Of a DNA stretch of 64,000 bases, positions 46,457-55,877 are shown one piece after another (the stretch's first letter is position 1; every line of letters starts with the position of its first letter). Under the pieces are notes generated by a model. It had not been told where the DNA came from. It saw nothing but the letters and a program-made list of their open reading frames with translations, and did not search any database. The DNA comes from Condylostoma magnum (taxonomy: Eukaryota; Ciliophora; Heterotrichea; Heterotrichida; Condylostomatidae): NCBI GenBank assembly GCA_920105805.1, contig CAKKTI010000063.1:1-64000 (forward strand), read 5' to 3'. The translations under genes were made by a program, and so were the position numbers.

Positions 46457-47229
46457 TAAATTAAATTTTACTGTTATTATAGATTTATGATTTAAAGTGT
46501 TATTGTTTTTCTATACTATTTTATTTTAGATCTTATAGAGTTGATAAAATTATTAATTGTACATATTTAGTAAATCTGATTAATAGACCCTTTTATTGTA
46601 TATCTTGGTAAAAGGGTTAAATTGATGTTAGTTATCTCTAATAGATGTAATATTTATGAAATAGACAAGAGGCCAAATATACTAAAAATGGTTGATATAT
46701 TAAATAAATAGTAAAAGTAAAGTTCATTTAGTATATATAAATCTTAAATGGACAATATTATCTGCTTTACCTATTACTATTTATTATCATAAATAATAGT
46801 ATCAACATGATTTTAAGCATAATAGCTTGTAGTGGTTATAACTATTAATTATTTTGCATTAGAAGCAGGATTCATGAACTGATTGAATATAGATGTAATA
46901 AATGACATGATAACCTCTGAAAAGCAATCATATTTAACTACAAAAGTAGGAGCAGTAAACTTGGAATATTATGCAAACATAATACATTAGATATAGCTTG
47001 AATATACCATTAATATAAGAATTATGCATCAATCAACTTGAATTTACCCTGATTCTACTATAGATATAAAACAGCATTAATTTTAGCATCAAAGATACTA
47101 GCGCTTTCTTTCAATCATATCAAAACCTCCTATAATTACTATAATTAAAATTTCCATATTAAAAATCAACATTTATGATATTACTGAAAACCAAAACAGC
47201 AATAGTTTGTCTCTATAAAACATTTCAAA
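46457..47229. other. longest gene-free stretch in the window
   Basis: About 770 nt of very AT-rich DNA between the MGCC gene and the dioxygenase gene. I see only short broken frames on both strands, no tRNA-like cloverleaf, tandem repeat or inverted repeat of note. It could hold a non-coding RNA or a decayed gene. Confidence 0.5.
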
Positions 47230-47853
47230 ATGGACAGTACATTGGATAACTTAAAACTATTCTGTCAATAATTATCTTAAGATGATTTAACTCAACTAGC
47301 TGCAGAAATCGACAGTTAAAACGATGGCCCTAAGTTTCGCAGTCTTTCAACACTCTTATAAAACCTAAAAATTTCTGATTTTTAGCTAAATGATTAAGAT
47401 ATAAGGTAAATTTTCTCTGAGTAATAAATTTAGCAATAACTAATCGAAGACTCAGAAGAGCTAGGTATGGTCTTATTCTTTGTGCCACAGAACCAGGGTT
47501 TTCCAATCCACAATCATCCCCATATGATCGGATTTTCCCATAACTTATAAGGACAAATTAAAATAAAATCAATTGACACTAACTAACAGGACTAATAATT
47601 ATACGGCACTGTAACATCTAGAAAAACTTTAAAATCCGGGGAATTTGACAGCTTCACTCCCAGTATGAAAAACCTTCATACACTTCTAGCAGAGGAAGAC
47701 ACTATTTTGTTCGATTTGTTCGTACCAAACTACTCGGAAAAAAGAGAATGCTAGCTTTACATGCCAAGCTGAATAGATGACTAAAGCCTTCAACTTAGTA
47801 TGTCAGATGAAACTTATTTCGAGGAATTAGTTAGGGAAGCTTGGAGAACTTGA
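47230..47853 (+). CDS. cysteamine/cysteine thiol dioxygenase (ADO/PCO family)
   Basis: About 207 residues. The cupin core matches ADO/plant cysteine oxidases: MVLFFVPQNQGFPIHNHPHM carries the two His of the iron site (H-N-H-P), and LHTLLAEEDTILFDLFVPNY the third, followed by the C-terminal YFEELV block. These Fe(II) enzymes oxidise N-terminal Cys of proteins (oxygen-sensing N-degron pathway) or cysteamine. It ends WRT-TGA, 20 nt before the SH3 gene start. An oxygen-sensing role is inference from the family. Confidence 0.9.
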
Positions 47854-47873
47854 TTAAATCTTGTAGTAATAAA

Positions 47874-48506
47874 ATGGAAAAAACTAGTAATTCTTAAGAG
47901 TAAGCTATATAATTAGAAAAGCAAAAAGAGCCAAGTCATAGGGAATTTGTAAGAGTAAAGCACGATTATCCCGAATACAGTCGTAATATATACTAAGAAT
48001 CCTTGCCATAGAAAAGAACTAGGGAAGAAGGGACATTGAGGCTTAAAAAGGGATAAGTTCTGCAAGTTTTCATAAAGGAAGAGTCAGGATGATGGTTTGG
48101 CTAAAAGTACAATATGAAAACACGTTAAAACACAGGAAAACAAGGCTGATTTCCCAAATCATTCACAGAGGAGTTCTTTTCCTCAATTTTGCCTGGAAAC
48201 AAAGCAACAGATAGAATTAACCAAATGGTATAAAACCCTGCGGATTTGGCTCATTTTCAGTACACTTTCAATAAAAATCCTTTAGAAGACAAGCAAAAGG
48301 CTTCCTTTAGAGGTTTACCGCTGATGGTAAGTTATAATTAGGAGGAGTCGAGGGACGGGTATGATTTGTCGTAGAAGGATATACGAATGATGGGTCAGTA
48401 CTTTGACTACGACCGGTGAAACGACGACATGAACCGCAAAGATCCGATAAAGCGGAAGGCCAGGCCAAATCCCAATATGAAGAAAAGAAAGCGTATACGT
48501 TGGTAG
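47874..48506 (+). CDS. SH3-domain protein
   Basis: About 210 residues. A single SH3 domain lies at ~25-90: VRVKHDYPEY, TLRLKKGQVLQVFIKEESGW followed by WFG, and GWFPKSFTEEFF. Two of the invariant Trp (the first of GWW and that of GWFP) are TGA. The remainder is basic with a C-terminal NMKKRKRIRW. TAG at 48504 is the likely stop; TAA at 48543 would overlap the BAP31 stop on the other strand. SH3 adaptors bind Pro-rich ligands in actin or endocytic sites. Confidence 0.85.
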
Positions 48507-48541
48507 ATAATTTTAAACATTACAGCGAAATCACTACATTA

Positions 48542-48914
48542 CTAATCCTTCTTGTCCTTTACTTCGTTTATCTTTCTAATCCATCTAGTCGCCCCAAAGT
48601 AAATAATCCAGCAAGTTAAGTGAATCCCTGAAGCAAGTGCATTCCTCTCGGCCTTTAGTAGCTTTGTAAGCACCTTTGTCCTGATTTCTAAGGAGTCGTT
48701 GTCTGTTGCTACTAGGTTAAAAGTTAAAAAGTCAAACAGATAGTAAGCAAAAAGCATTAAAGACAACAGTGCTAAACTGTTATAAAATGTTTTAAACATA
48801 GGCTTAGTGATCATTTTCTTCAGGAAGTCTGGAAAAGGAAACAACAGCATGAAAATTAGAGCTAGGGCTACAGGAATTCCTATTTTACTAGTGAAAAGTA
48901 CACCGGTGTCTACC
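48542..48914 (-). CDS. BAP29/BAP31-like ER membrane protein
   Basis: About 124 residues with three TM segments: IPVALALIFMLLFPFPDFLK, LALLSLMLFAYYLFDFLTF, and after KLLKAERNALASGIHLT a third, WIIYFGATRWI. The Arg/Lys-x-x-RN-x-x-x-x-G segment before TM3 matches BAP31. It ends KDKKD at TAG, giving the K-x-K-x-x ER-retrieval signal exactly at the C-terminus, which supports TAG as terminator here. The cytosolic coiled coil of animal BAP31 is missing. The ATG at 48914 is 9 nt from the HOOK start. Confidence 0.78.
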
Positions 48915-48923
48915 ATTTTTACT

Positions 48924-51008
48924 ATGGAGCAAAGTATAATCCACTGAATCAACGTCGCTGGGCTGAGTCAACAGGTAGAAACTATTTCAGATCTATAAGA
49001 CGGTGTTCTTTTATATGAGCTTATGAACTAGGTGTCCCCTCGACTGTTTGATGTTGAGTCGATATACAGTGATACTAGGAACAATTGGGGGTTTAAATTA
49101 TCTAACATAAGAAAACTTATAAGAGGGTTGCAGTAGTTTTACAGTCAGGAGCTAGGATTGAGTCTAGACGCTATTTTTGATCAGGAGCACCTAAATGAGT
49201 TGTCTTCCTCTCAAGAAAATCTGGAAATGCTGCCAATTTTACAGATCGTACTAGGCGCTGTATTGCAGTCCTAGTCGAGGGAAGCGTATATTTAAAAGAC
49301 TGTTTAGTTAGAAGAGGGGGATCAGGCTAATATAATGATTCTGATCAATGAAATAATCGATAAATGTGAAAAATCAGAGTAGACATCAGTGTCACATGAT
49401 GATAAAAAGTAAATTTAGCAATTAAAGCATGAGAACAGAAACTACAGGAAAAAGATTGAGGAGTTGTAGCAAGGGCTAGATTAGGCTGTAGAGTAGTATA
49501 AGGAAGTAGCATTGGAAAGAGATAATTATAGGTCCTAGAATGCAGATTTAAACTAGTAAGTCGAAAGGTTCAAAGGTATGAAGCAAAGTGCGTAATAGAA
49601 CTCCTTAGTGCAGCAGCTGTAGATGGATTTGCAGTAGTAACAAAAGCAAGTAAATGATCTGAAACAGCAACTAAAGGAAACTGAGAGAAATCACCACTAA
49701 GAGTTGACCAATATGAAGGATGAGCTGGATATTGCTAATGAAAAATCATTCGCTATGCAAAAACTTGAAATTTAACTAGAAACATACAAGAAGAGAATGA
49801 GTGAAATCAGTGTATTATAGAACAAAGTAAAGGAATTAGAAGACAGAAACTTTCAACTAGAAAATTTACCTCAAAGCGACTCTGATAGCCAAAACTACAA
49901 ATAGCAGTTAAACTGGTATATATAAAGCCTACAAGAAGAAAAAGAAGCAAAGTCTTCATTAACCTTACAATTAGAGTAAAAGGAAAAATAAGTCAAAGAG
50001 CTGCAGAAGACTAAGAAGGATTTAGAAGACTTTTAGAAGTACGGACATACTACAATAGCAGCGTTAAAGAGTGAGATTGAGTCATTAAGGCAAGATGGGG
50101 CCAGGGATCTTGATAGCAGCCTGGACAGAGGTATTAACTAAGAATTGGAGTAATAAGTGAAAAAGTTAGAAAGGGAAAATTAGCTGCTTAAGGACAGCAG
50201 AGGCACCGACGCTATACTGTAAGACATGAATCAGTAACTAGATAACACCTTACTACTAAAAAGAATGCTGGAGGACAGAGTACAGGAGCTAACAAAGGAA
50301 ATCGATAACTATAAAAACTAAGACTTAACTGTAGGCTCTGAAGCATTAAATGAGTTATAGAAGCAAAACGAGTAATTAAGGCAGGAAAAAGAGAATCATT
50401 TATAGAAAATCGACAGATTATTCAATGAAAAAGACCAACTAACACAGTAATTCTTTAAACTTAAGGAGGAGTATCATCAAGAGAGCAGCTAATCTTAACA
50501 AAAGTAAATACAAATCAACTAATTAGAGGTAGATCAACAAAAACTGCAGAACTAGCTGAAAGACGCCTAAGAAAGTGAAAGAATTGCTATGAATGAATTA
50601 GAAGTTTTTAAAAACAAGCAATCAGAGGGCGATGATTCAATAGACCGTATAAAATTCCTAGAACTAGAAAGAGATGTAATGAAACTAAACAGTGAAATCT
50701 CCAATCTAAAGCTAACAATACGAGAAAAGGACGACTAACTTCAGCTCCTAGAGCAAGAAAAGTCTAAAATCAACATAGAACTACAGGAAAAGATCCAAGA
50801 GCAGGAATCCTTCCTACAAGCAAACTACCACGAGTAGTTACAAACCCTGTAAAGCTCCCTTGATGAAAAACAGTAGGAAATAGAGTGGTTGTTCAAAGGA
50901 AAGATGGAAGAACAGTAGGAAAATGATAAACAACTGCAATTAATAGCGACAGTTCTGCATAGTTTTGGGGAAACTGTTTTTAAGGAAATCGGTAATAATA
51001 TTAGTTAA
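48924..51008 (+). CDS. HOOK-family dynein-cargo adaptor
   Basis: 694 residues. The N-terminal HOOK domain (~1-150) starts IIHWINVAGLSQQVETISDL, then LYELMNQVSPRLFD and a helix-rich VLGAVLQSQSREAYIQ. A coiled coil of ~500 residues follows. HOOK proteins link dynein/dynactin to endosomes and other cargo. The gene ends NNIS at tandem TAA-TAA (51006-51011), and the next ATG is at 51013, four nt after the first TAA. Confidence 0.88.
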
Positions 51009-51012
51009 TAAA

Positions 51013-51348
51013 ATGGCAACAGCAGCGTTTCAGAGTAAATTGTGCGGGTGTTGTGAGGATAAGTGCTTAACAATGTGTGTATGCTGTATACCGTGTGGAG
51101 CTTGCTATACATAAGCTAGGGCAGTTGGAGTTGCTACTGGAGGAGGATTTTGCAAGGCATGTGCTTTGATTGCCTTTTGCTGTGCATTTGGGGCAGCTTA
51201 TAACCGAAAGACTATTAGAGAGGCTAAGAACTATTACGGAAGCTATTTTGAGGATTTGTGTATTCATTGCTTCTGTGGGTGTTGTGCTATTGTTTAGGAG
51301 TATCGTGAAGTGTCGGAGAGGAGGGATTTCACGATCGAGAAGAAATGA
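51013..51348 (+). CDS. PLAC8-family Cys-rich protein, copy 1
   Basis: 111 residues with the PLAC8 pattern: CGCCEDKCLTMCVCCIPCGA, CYTQARAVG, FCKACALIAFCCAFGAAYNR and FEDLCIHCFCGCCAIVQEYR. PLAC8/cornifelin proteins are small membrane-associated proteins (animal placenta-specific 8, plant FW2.2/PCR) linked to growth and metal transport. TGA-TAG at 51346-51351 is the likely end, but the frame remains open through copy 2. Confidence 0.88.
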
Positions 51349-51552
51349 TAGTTAGAATTCTTGTTTTTTATTAAGTATGGGCTAGGAAGCTGGATAAAGT
51401 TAGGGATAGGTTTGATATTGGATTATTTTATTAGAAAAAGCTTCGATTAGAGGTTGGCCATGATTGATTTAAAGGTAAACTTTGAGAATATCATACGAGA
51501 GGTTAGCATATTATTTACTCCATTATTTTTGTATATATAGAATTTATTTAAA

Positions 51553-51918
51553 ATGGGAGACTCAGGCAGCTTTAATGCTCATCTGTTTGCATGTCACAAG
51601 CAGTGGCAACTTATATGTGCATCATGTTTTATTCCTTGTGGCTGCTGTTGTATGTAAGCAGCAGCTTATTCAAATGCGAGTAATTAATAAGAAAAATGGG
51701 GTTCTTTTATTAGTACCCTTTGCTGTAATTTATATCTATTTACGTATGGATGTGCTTATAATAGAAAGCAACTTAGAAGGAAATTGAATATATAGGGAAG
51801 CTATTTTTTCGATTTTACAACGCATTGTTTTTGCTTTTGGTGTGCTGTGATGCAAGAATATAGAGAGTCAAAAAATTATGGAATACAACTTCGTGTAGGC
51901 GATAACAATAATAATTGA
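51553..51918 (+). CDS. PLAC8-family protein, copy 2
   Basis: 121 residues: FACHKQWQLICASCFIPCGC, CCNLYLFTYGCAYNRKQ and FTTHCFCFWCAVMQEYRES. Its Cys spacing is close to copies 3 and 5 and less like copy 1 (ACHKQW replaces CGCCEDKC). It ends NNNN-TGA. It is the left-most member of the repeated PLAC8/HflX-tail units. Confidence 0.8.
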
Positions 51919-52011
51919 TTTTTAACATATTCAATCATTTAATACTTTTATCTATATTTTACTTGGGTTTATAATCGCATAATAAATAGTGGCATATCAA
52001 TTAAATATTGA

Positions 52012-52250
52012 ATAAAGGAATCATCTCATTATAACATCTAATTACATAAAGTTTTAAAATATTTCATCAGTTGGCTAATTCATATAAATCTCCAATGTAA
52101 TCGATCATTCTTCAATAGAACTATAGGATACGGTGATTTTTCAACTTCCTCTAGATCAATACCTTTTCCATCAACTTCATTCCAAACTTCGATACTAAGT
52201 TTACATTACAGTGTTTAAATAACAGTATAAGGAGATGTATTGGCATCGTT
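52012..52250 (-). pseudogene. decayed copy of the HflX 3' end (fragment A)
   Basis: The block around 52065-52250 resembles the minus-strand C-terminal part of the intact HflX gene (55878-56290): shared runs include the segment starting TCAGTTGGCTAATTCAT and the one starting CAACTTCCTCTAGATCAATA. It has internal deletions and no gene start, so it is a truncated duplicate, the most diverged of the three. Confidence 0.7.
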
Positions 52251-52397
52251 TAATAAAGAAATTTAACAGATTTAGGAAAATTAAGCGATATAGATGATTT
52301 AAGCAATGATAAGAACAAGTATCATATCTATTCTAAAATTTAGTTGTCTAAAATATTGATTCATTTACCATTCAATTTATCTATAGAATTTATTAAG

Positions 52398-52690
52398 ATG
52401 GTATTCAGTTGTGGCTTTGATTCTAATCTGTTTGCATGTCATGAGAAGTGGTGGCTTATTTGTGCATCATGCTTAATTCCTCTTGGCTGTTGGTTTATGT
52501 AAGCAGCAGCCTATTCAAATGTGAGCGATAAAAGAAACAGGTTAGAGTCTTTTTTTAAGCCCTTGCCTGTAATGTATTTCTATTTACGTATGGATGTGCT
52601 TATAATAGAATGCAAATAAGGAAAAAATTATCCATAGGGTAGACTACTTTAAAGATTTTACAGCCCATTGGTTTTGCTTTTATTGTGCTG
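52398..52690 (+). pseudogene. PLAC8-family copy 3, degenerate
   Basis: Opens well (MVFSCGFDSNLFACHEKWWL, CASCLIPLGCWFMQAAAY) but loses the reading frame relative to copies 2 and 5 in the middle. The DNA still matches the CCNLYLFTYGCAYNR region in another frame (TTTACGTATGGATGTGCTTA is shared). Conserved Cys are replaced even in the open part. It looks like a pseudogene of a host gene. Confidence 0.65.
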
Positions 52691-52925
52691 TGATAATAAG
52701 AATTGATAAAATTTAAAAATCAAATAAGTTATTTACGGTTATTATCTTTATATCTTATCGGACTAAGTTTATAATTGCCTTAAAAATACAGCAATATATA
52801 ATAATAGGCTTAAAATATAGAATATATTTGCATATTATAGTCGATTCTTCTATATACAAAAGAAATATGAAAACTGGTAAAACTCTATTCAAATAAGAAA
52901 TATATTTTTCCAATTTTACACAATC

Positions 52926-53373
52926 AAAAAGTTATAATGACTAGTAAAGCTTCTCTATGCAATAGCTTATCTGAAAACGAGTGAATCATCTTAATATAAC
53001 ACCTAATCCAAATCTAATTTCATATAATTTCAAAATATTTCATCAGTTGGCTAATTCGCATAAATCTCCAATGTAATCACTCATTCTTCAATAGAGTAAT
53101 CAATACTATCTTTATTAGTATCGCTCAAAAGCCAATTCATTCTGTGATTACACTCAGACAATGGGAATTTAAATTATACAAATTCTAATTGTGCACTTGT
53201 AATTGTTTATAGTAACTTGTTAGTGCTTACTCCATACAAAGCACTTCTATTGGACATAACGATTTATCAACTTCCTCTAGATCGATATCCTCTTTAATCA
53301 ACTTTATTCCAAACTTCAATACAAAGTTTCTGTTGAGATGTCTTTTTAAATAACTGTATTAGGAGGGATATTG
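52926..53373 (-). pseudogene. decayed copy of the HflX 3' end (fragment B)
   Basis: A longer, better preserved match to the HflX C-terminal coding region and its 3' flank, including the block starting CAAAAGCCAATTCATTCTGT shared with fragment C and the gene (with small changes). Several indels break the frame. There is no upstream GTPase part, so it is a truncated duplicate. Confidence 0.75.
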
Positions 53374-53528
53374 AAATTATTTAATCAAAAATCTAAAATA
53401 TTTGGGAAGATTAAGAGATATATACGACTCCATCAATACAAATAAGTGATAAGAAGTACAAAGTCAAAAGTTAGCTGTCTAAGATATAAAATTATTTACC
53501 ATTTAATTCATCTATAGAATTTATTAAA

Positions 53529-53659
53529 ATGGCAGACTAAGGTAGCTTTAACCCATTCGCTAAACAAAGCAGAGAAGTTATTAATTCTATCTTCTAAAAC
53601 TGCCAGAAATGGGGAAGTATCACTGCTAAGAGCCTATTTAGCAGCTAATGCTGAAATAC
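53529..53659 (+). pseudogene. PLAC8-family copy 4, 5' remnant
   Basis: Only the start resembles copy 2 (MADQGSFNPFAKQ against MGDSGSFNAHLFA), including the shared upstream segment ATTTATTTAAA/ATTTATTAAAATGG. After ~15 codons similarity is lost and the frame closes by ~40 codons. A truncated copy. Confidence 0.5.
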
Positions 53660-54419
53660 TTAAAATATTTTACAGGCTTGTGTTTTGTTGTTTTCATATC
53701 AATCTTTCTAAAAAAATAGCTCAAATTTCAATATTACTCACCAATAAATCATCAGCAACCTCACTGCATAATTGGCTTTTATAATGCATAGGAATTTAGT
53801 GACTTAGTGATATTCTTTTGAGCCAAAGCTGGATATTTTACTAGGCTGGTTGATTATAAAAATCATGTCTCATTGTAAACCAAATGTTCTGGACTTAGAG
53901 TTTGTCTTGATGACCTGCTTTACTGTGAATTAGCGTCATCTAAGCACTCGTCATCGCGGTCTCTTTTCATGTTTTTATTAAACTTTTATCAGGGAAATTA
54001 TAATAAATGGGGAGTTGTTGCAGCTAGAGAGATGAATCTTCCGTTTAAGAAGATAGAATTAAAGCTTAAAATGCATATCTCCATAAAGAATCTATATAGT
54101 ATATTTCTGACTAAAGAAAAAGTAGTATTCCAAGGCTTGATTGAAAGGAAAATAGACCTTATAAGTTGACTTGGACTGAATAGGAGGATATTGTTAAAAG
54201 CATATAAAATTATAGATCCTAATATACTTTAAACACTCAAAGATTATAAGTTAAAATTTAGTTTAAAATTGCCTTAGATTACAGGAAAACATAATAATAG
54301 GCTTTAAATATTGAATATATTTGCGTATTATGGTCAATTCTTCTATAAGTGCAAGAAATATTAAAAAGGTAACGAAATAAAACTTTCAAATAATAAGTAT
54401 ATTTCCCCAATTTTACACA
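53660..54419. other. unique insert within the PLAC8/HflX array, with a possible ORF
   Basis: This ~760-nt stretch is not present in the other array units. It contains a plus-strand open frame of about 85 codons from ATG 53969 (MFLLNFYQGNYNKWGVVAAR, then EMNLPFKKIELKLKMHISIK), with a faint Myb/SANT-like look (GNYNKWGVVAAREM). The frame is open upstream of that ATG as well. Whether it is a gene, or a remnant brought in with the rearrangement, cannot be told here. Confidence 0.3.
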
Positions 54420-54522
54420 ATCAAAAAGTTATGATAACTAGCAAATCTCCACTGAGAAATATTTTACCCAAAAATGAGTGAATCATTTTATTATAACACC
54501 TAGCTTAATCTAATTACTAAAG
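54420..54522. repeat. direct repeat flanking the gap, same as 55739-55840
   Basis: About 100 nt just left of the assembly gap is essentially identical to 55742-55840, the 3' flank of the intact HflX gene (both contain AAAGTTATGATAACTAGCAA and end CTAATTACTAAAG). It marks a very recent duplication. Confidence 0.85.
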
Positions 54523-54622
54523 NNNNNNNNNNNNNNNNNNNNNNNNNNNNNNNNNNNNNNNNNNNNNNNNNNNNNNNNNNNNNNNNNNNNNNNNNNNNNN
54601 NNNNNNNNNNNNNNNNNNNNNN
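54523..54622. other. assembly gap of exactly 100 N
   Basis: A run of 100 N, the usual placeholder for a gap of unknown size. It sits inside a near-identical duplication: the left flank matches up to 55840 and the right flank resumes at about 55876 of the HflX 3' region. By that alignment the true missing piece may be only about 35 nt. Confidence 0.95.
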
Positions 54623-55040
54623 TGATTAATATCTTGACAAAGTTGGCTAATTCATGTAAATCTCTAATGTGATAATCTACGAATCTTCTTCAATAGAGTA
54701 ATCAATACTATCTCTATTAGTGTTGCTTAAAAGCCAATTCATTCTGTGATTATACTCAGACAATGGAAATTTCAAAACATACAGACTCTAATTAAGCACT
54801 TGCACAGATTTCTAATCAATCGTCTCTAATAACTTATTGATATTCACTCCATACAAAGCACTCAAAGGCACGATAGGATACAACGATTTCTCAACCTCCT
54901 CTAGATCAATACCCTCTTCCATCAAATCAACTTTATTCCAAACTTCAATATAATTCTTAACCAACTTCTCTTATTCTCATTTATTCTAAAGTTTCCATTA
55001 CAGTGTCTTTCTGAATAACTGTATAAGGAGATATTGATAA
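54623..55040 (-). pseudogene. recent copy of the HflX 3' end (fragment C)
   Basis: Nearly identical to 55876-56290 of the HflX gene for ~350 nt (only scattered single differences such as TCGTCTC/TTGTCTC), covering roughly the last 130 codons of HflX on the minus strand. It then breaks off at the sequence TATAAGGAGATATTG, where the gene continues into its GTPase part. It has no GTPase domain, so it is a truncated duplicate. Confidence 0.88.
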
Positions 55041-55136
55041 ATGATAAGAAGAAGGGAAATGCTTAATGTAAAAGTTACCTTTCTACAATATTGAATTATA
55101 CACCATTGATCTTTTATATAGAAAATATATATTAAT

Positions 55137-55493
55137 ATGAAAGCTAAAGGAACTTTTAATTCTTATCTGTGTGCATGTCATAAACAGTGGTGGCTTATTT
55201 GTGCATCTTGCTGTATTCCTTGTGGCTGCTGTGTTATATAAGCATCAGCCTCTTCAAATGTAAATGATAAACGCAATAGACGTAATGCTTTTGCCAGTGC
55301 CCTTTGTATTAATATATTTCTATTTACGTATGGATGTGCTTATAATAGAAAGCGACTTAGAAAAATATTGAAAATATAGGGAAGCTACTTTTAAGATTTC
55401 ACAATCCATTGTTTTTGCTTTTGTTGTGCTGCAATTCAAGAGTATAGAGAATCAAAGAGCTATGGAATCGAATTACAAGCTAATCAGACGTGA
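55137..55493 (+). CDS. PLAC8-family protein, copy 5 (intact)
   Basis: 118 residues: YLCACHKQWWLICASCCIPC, ALCINIFLFTYGCAYNRKR and FTIHCFCFCCAAIQEYRES. It retains more of the family's Cys than copy 2 (CCIPCGCC, CFCFCCA) and is likely functional. It ends NQT-TGA. It is the right-most and best preserved PLAC8 gene of the repeated units. Confidence 0.82.
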
Positions 55494-55877
55494 ATTTATA
55501 ATTAGTTTTTTATCATATTCAATCATTTACTGTTATTATCTATAGATTTCGTTTGATTTTAGTTTCTAATTGCCTTTTAAATACAGTGGGCTAGAGATAT
55601 TTGCATATTATAGTTGAAAGCTAATAAGTAAAAATAAATGAATTTTTTCTATAGATTAAATAAATATGAAAATGGTAATAATAAATATAAGCTTGCTTTT
55701 AAACCGGAAATAAATCTTCCATAGTTAATCTTATTCACCTAAAAGTTATGATAACTAGCAAATCTCCACTGAGAAATATTTTACCCAAAAATGAGTGAAT
55801 CATTTTATTATAACACCTAGCTTAATCTAATTACTAAAGGTTTTTAGAAATATTTCATCAGTTGGCCCTGCTTATGA
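55494..55877. other. spacer between PLAC8 copy 5 and HflX, part of the repeated unit
   Basis: AT-rich 3' flank common to both convergent genes. Its right half (55739-55840) is the sequence duplicated left of the gap, and shorter stretches resemble 52740-52980 and 54240-54420. No independent gene was seen. Confidence 0.6.
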
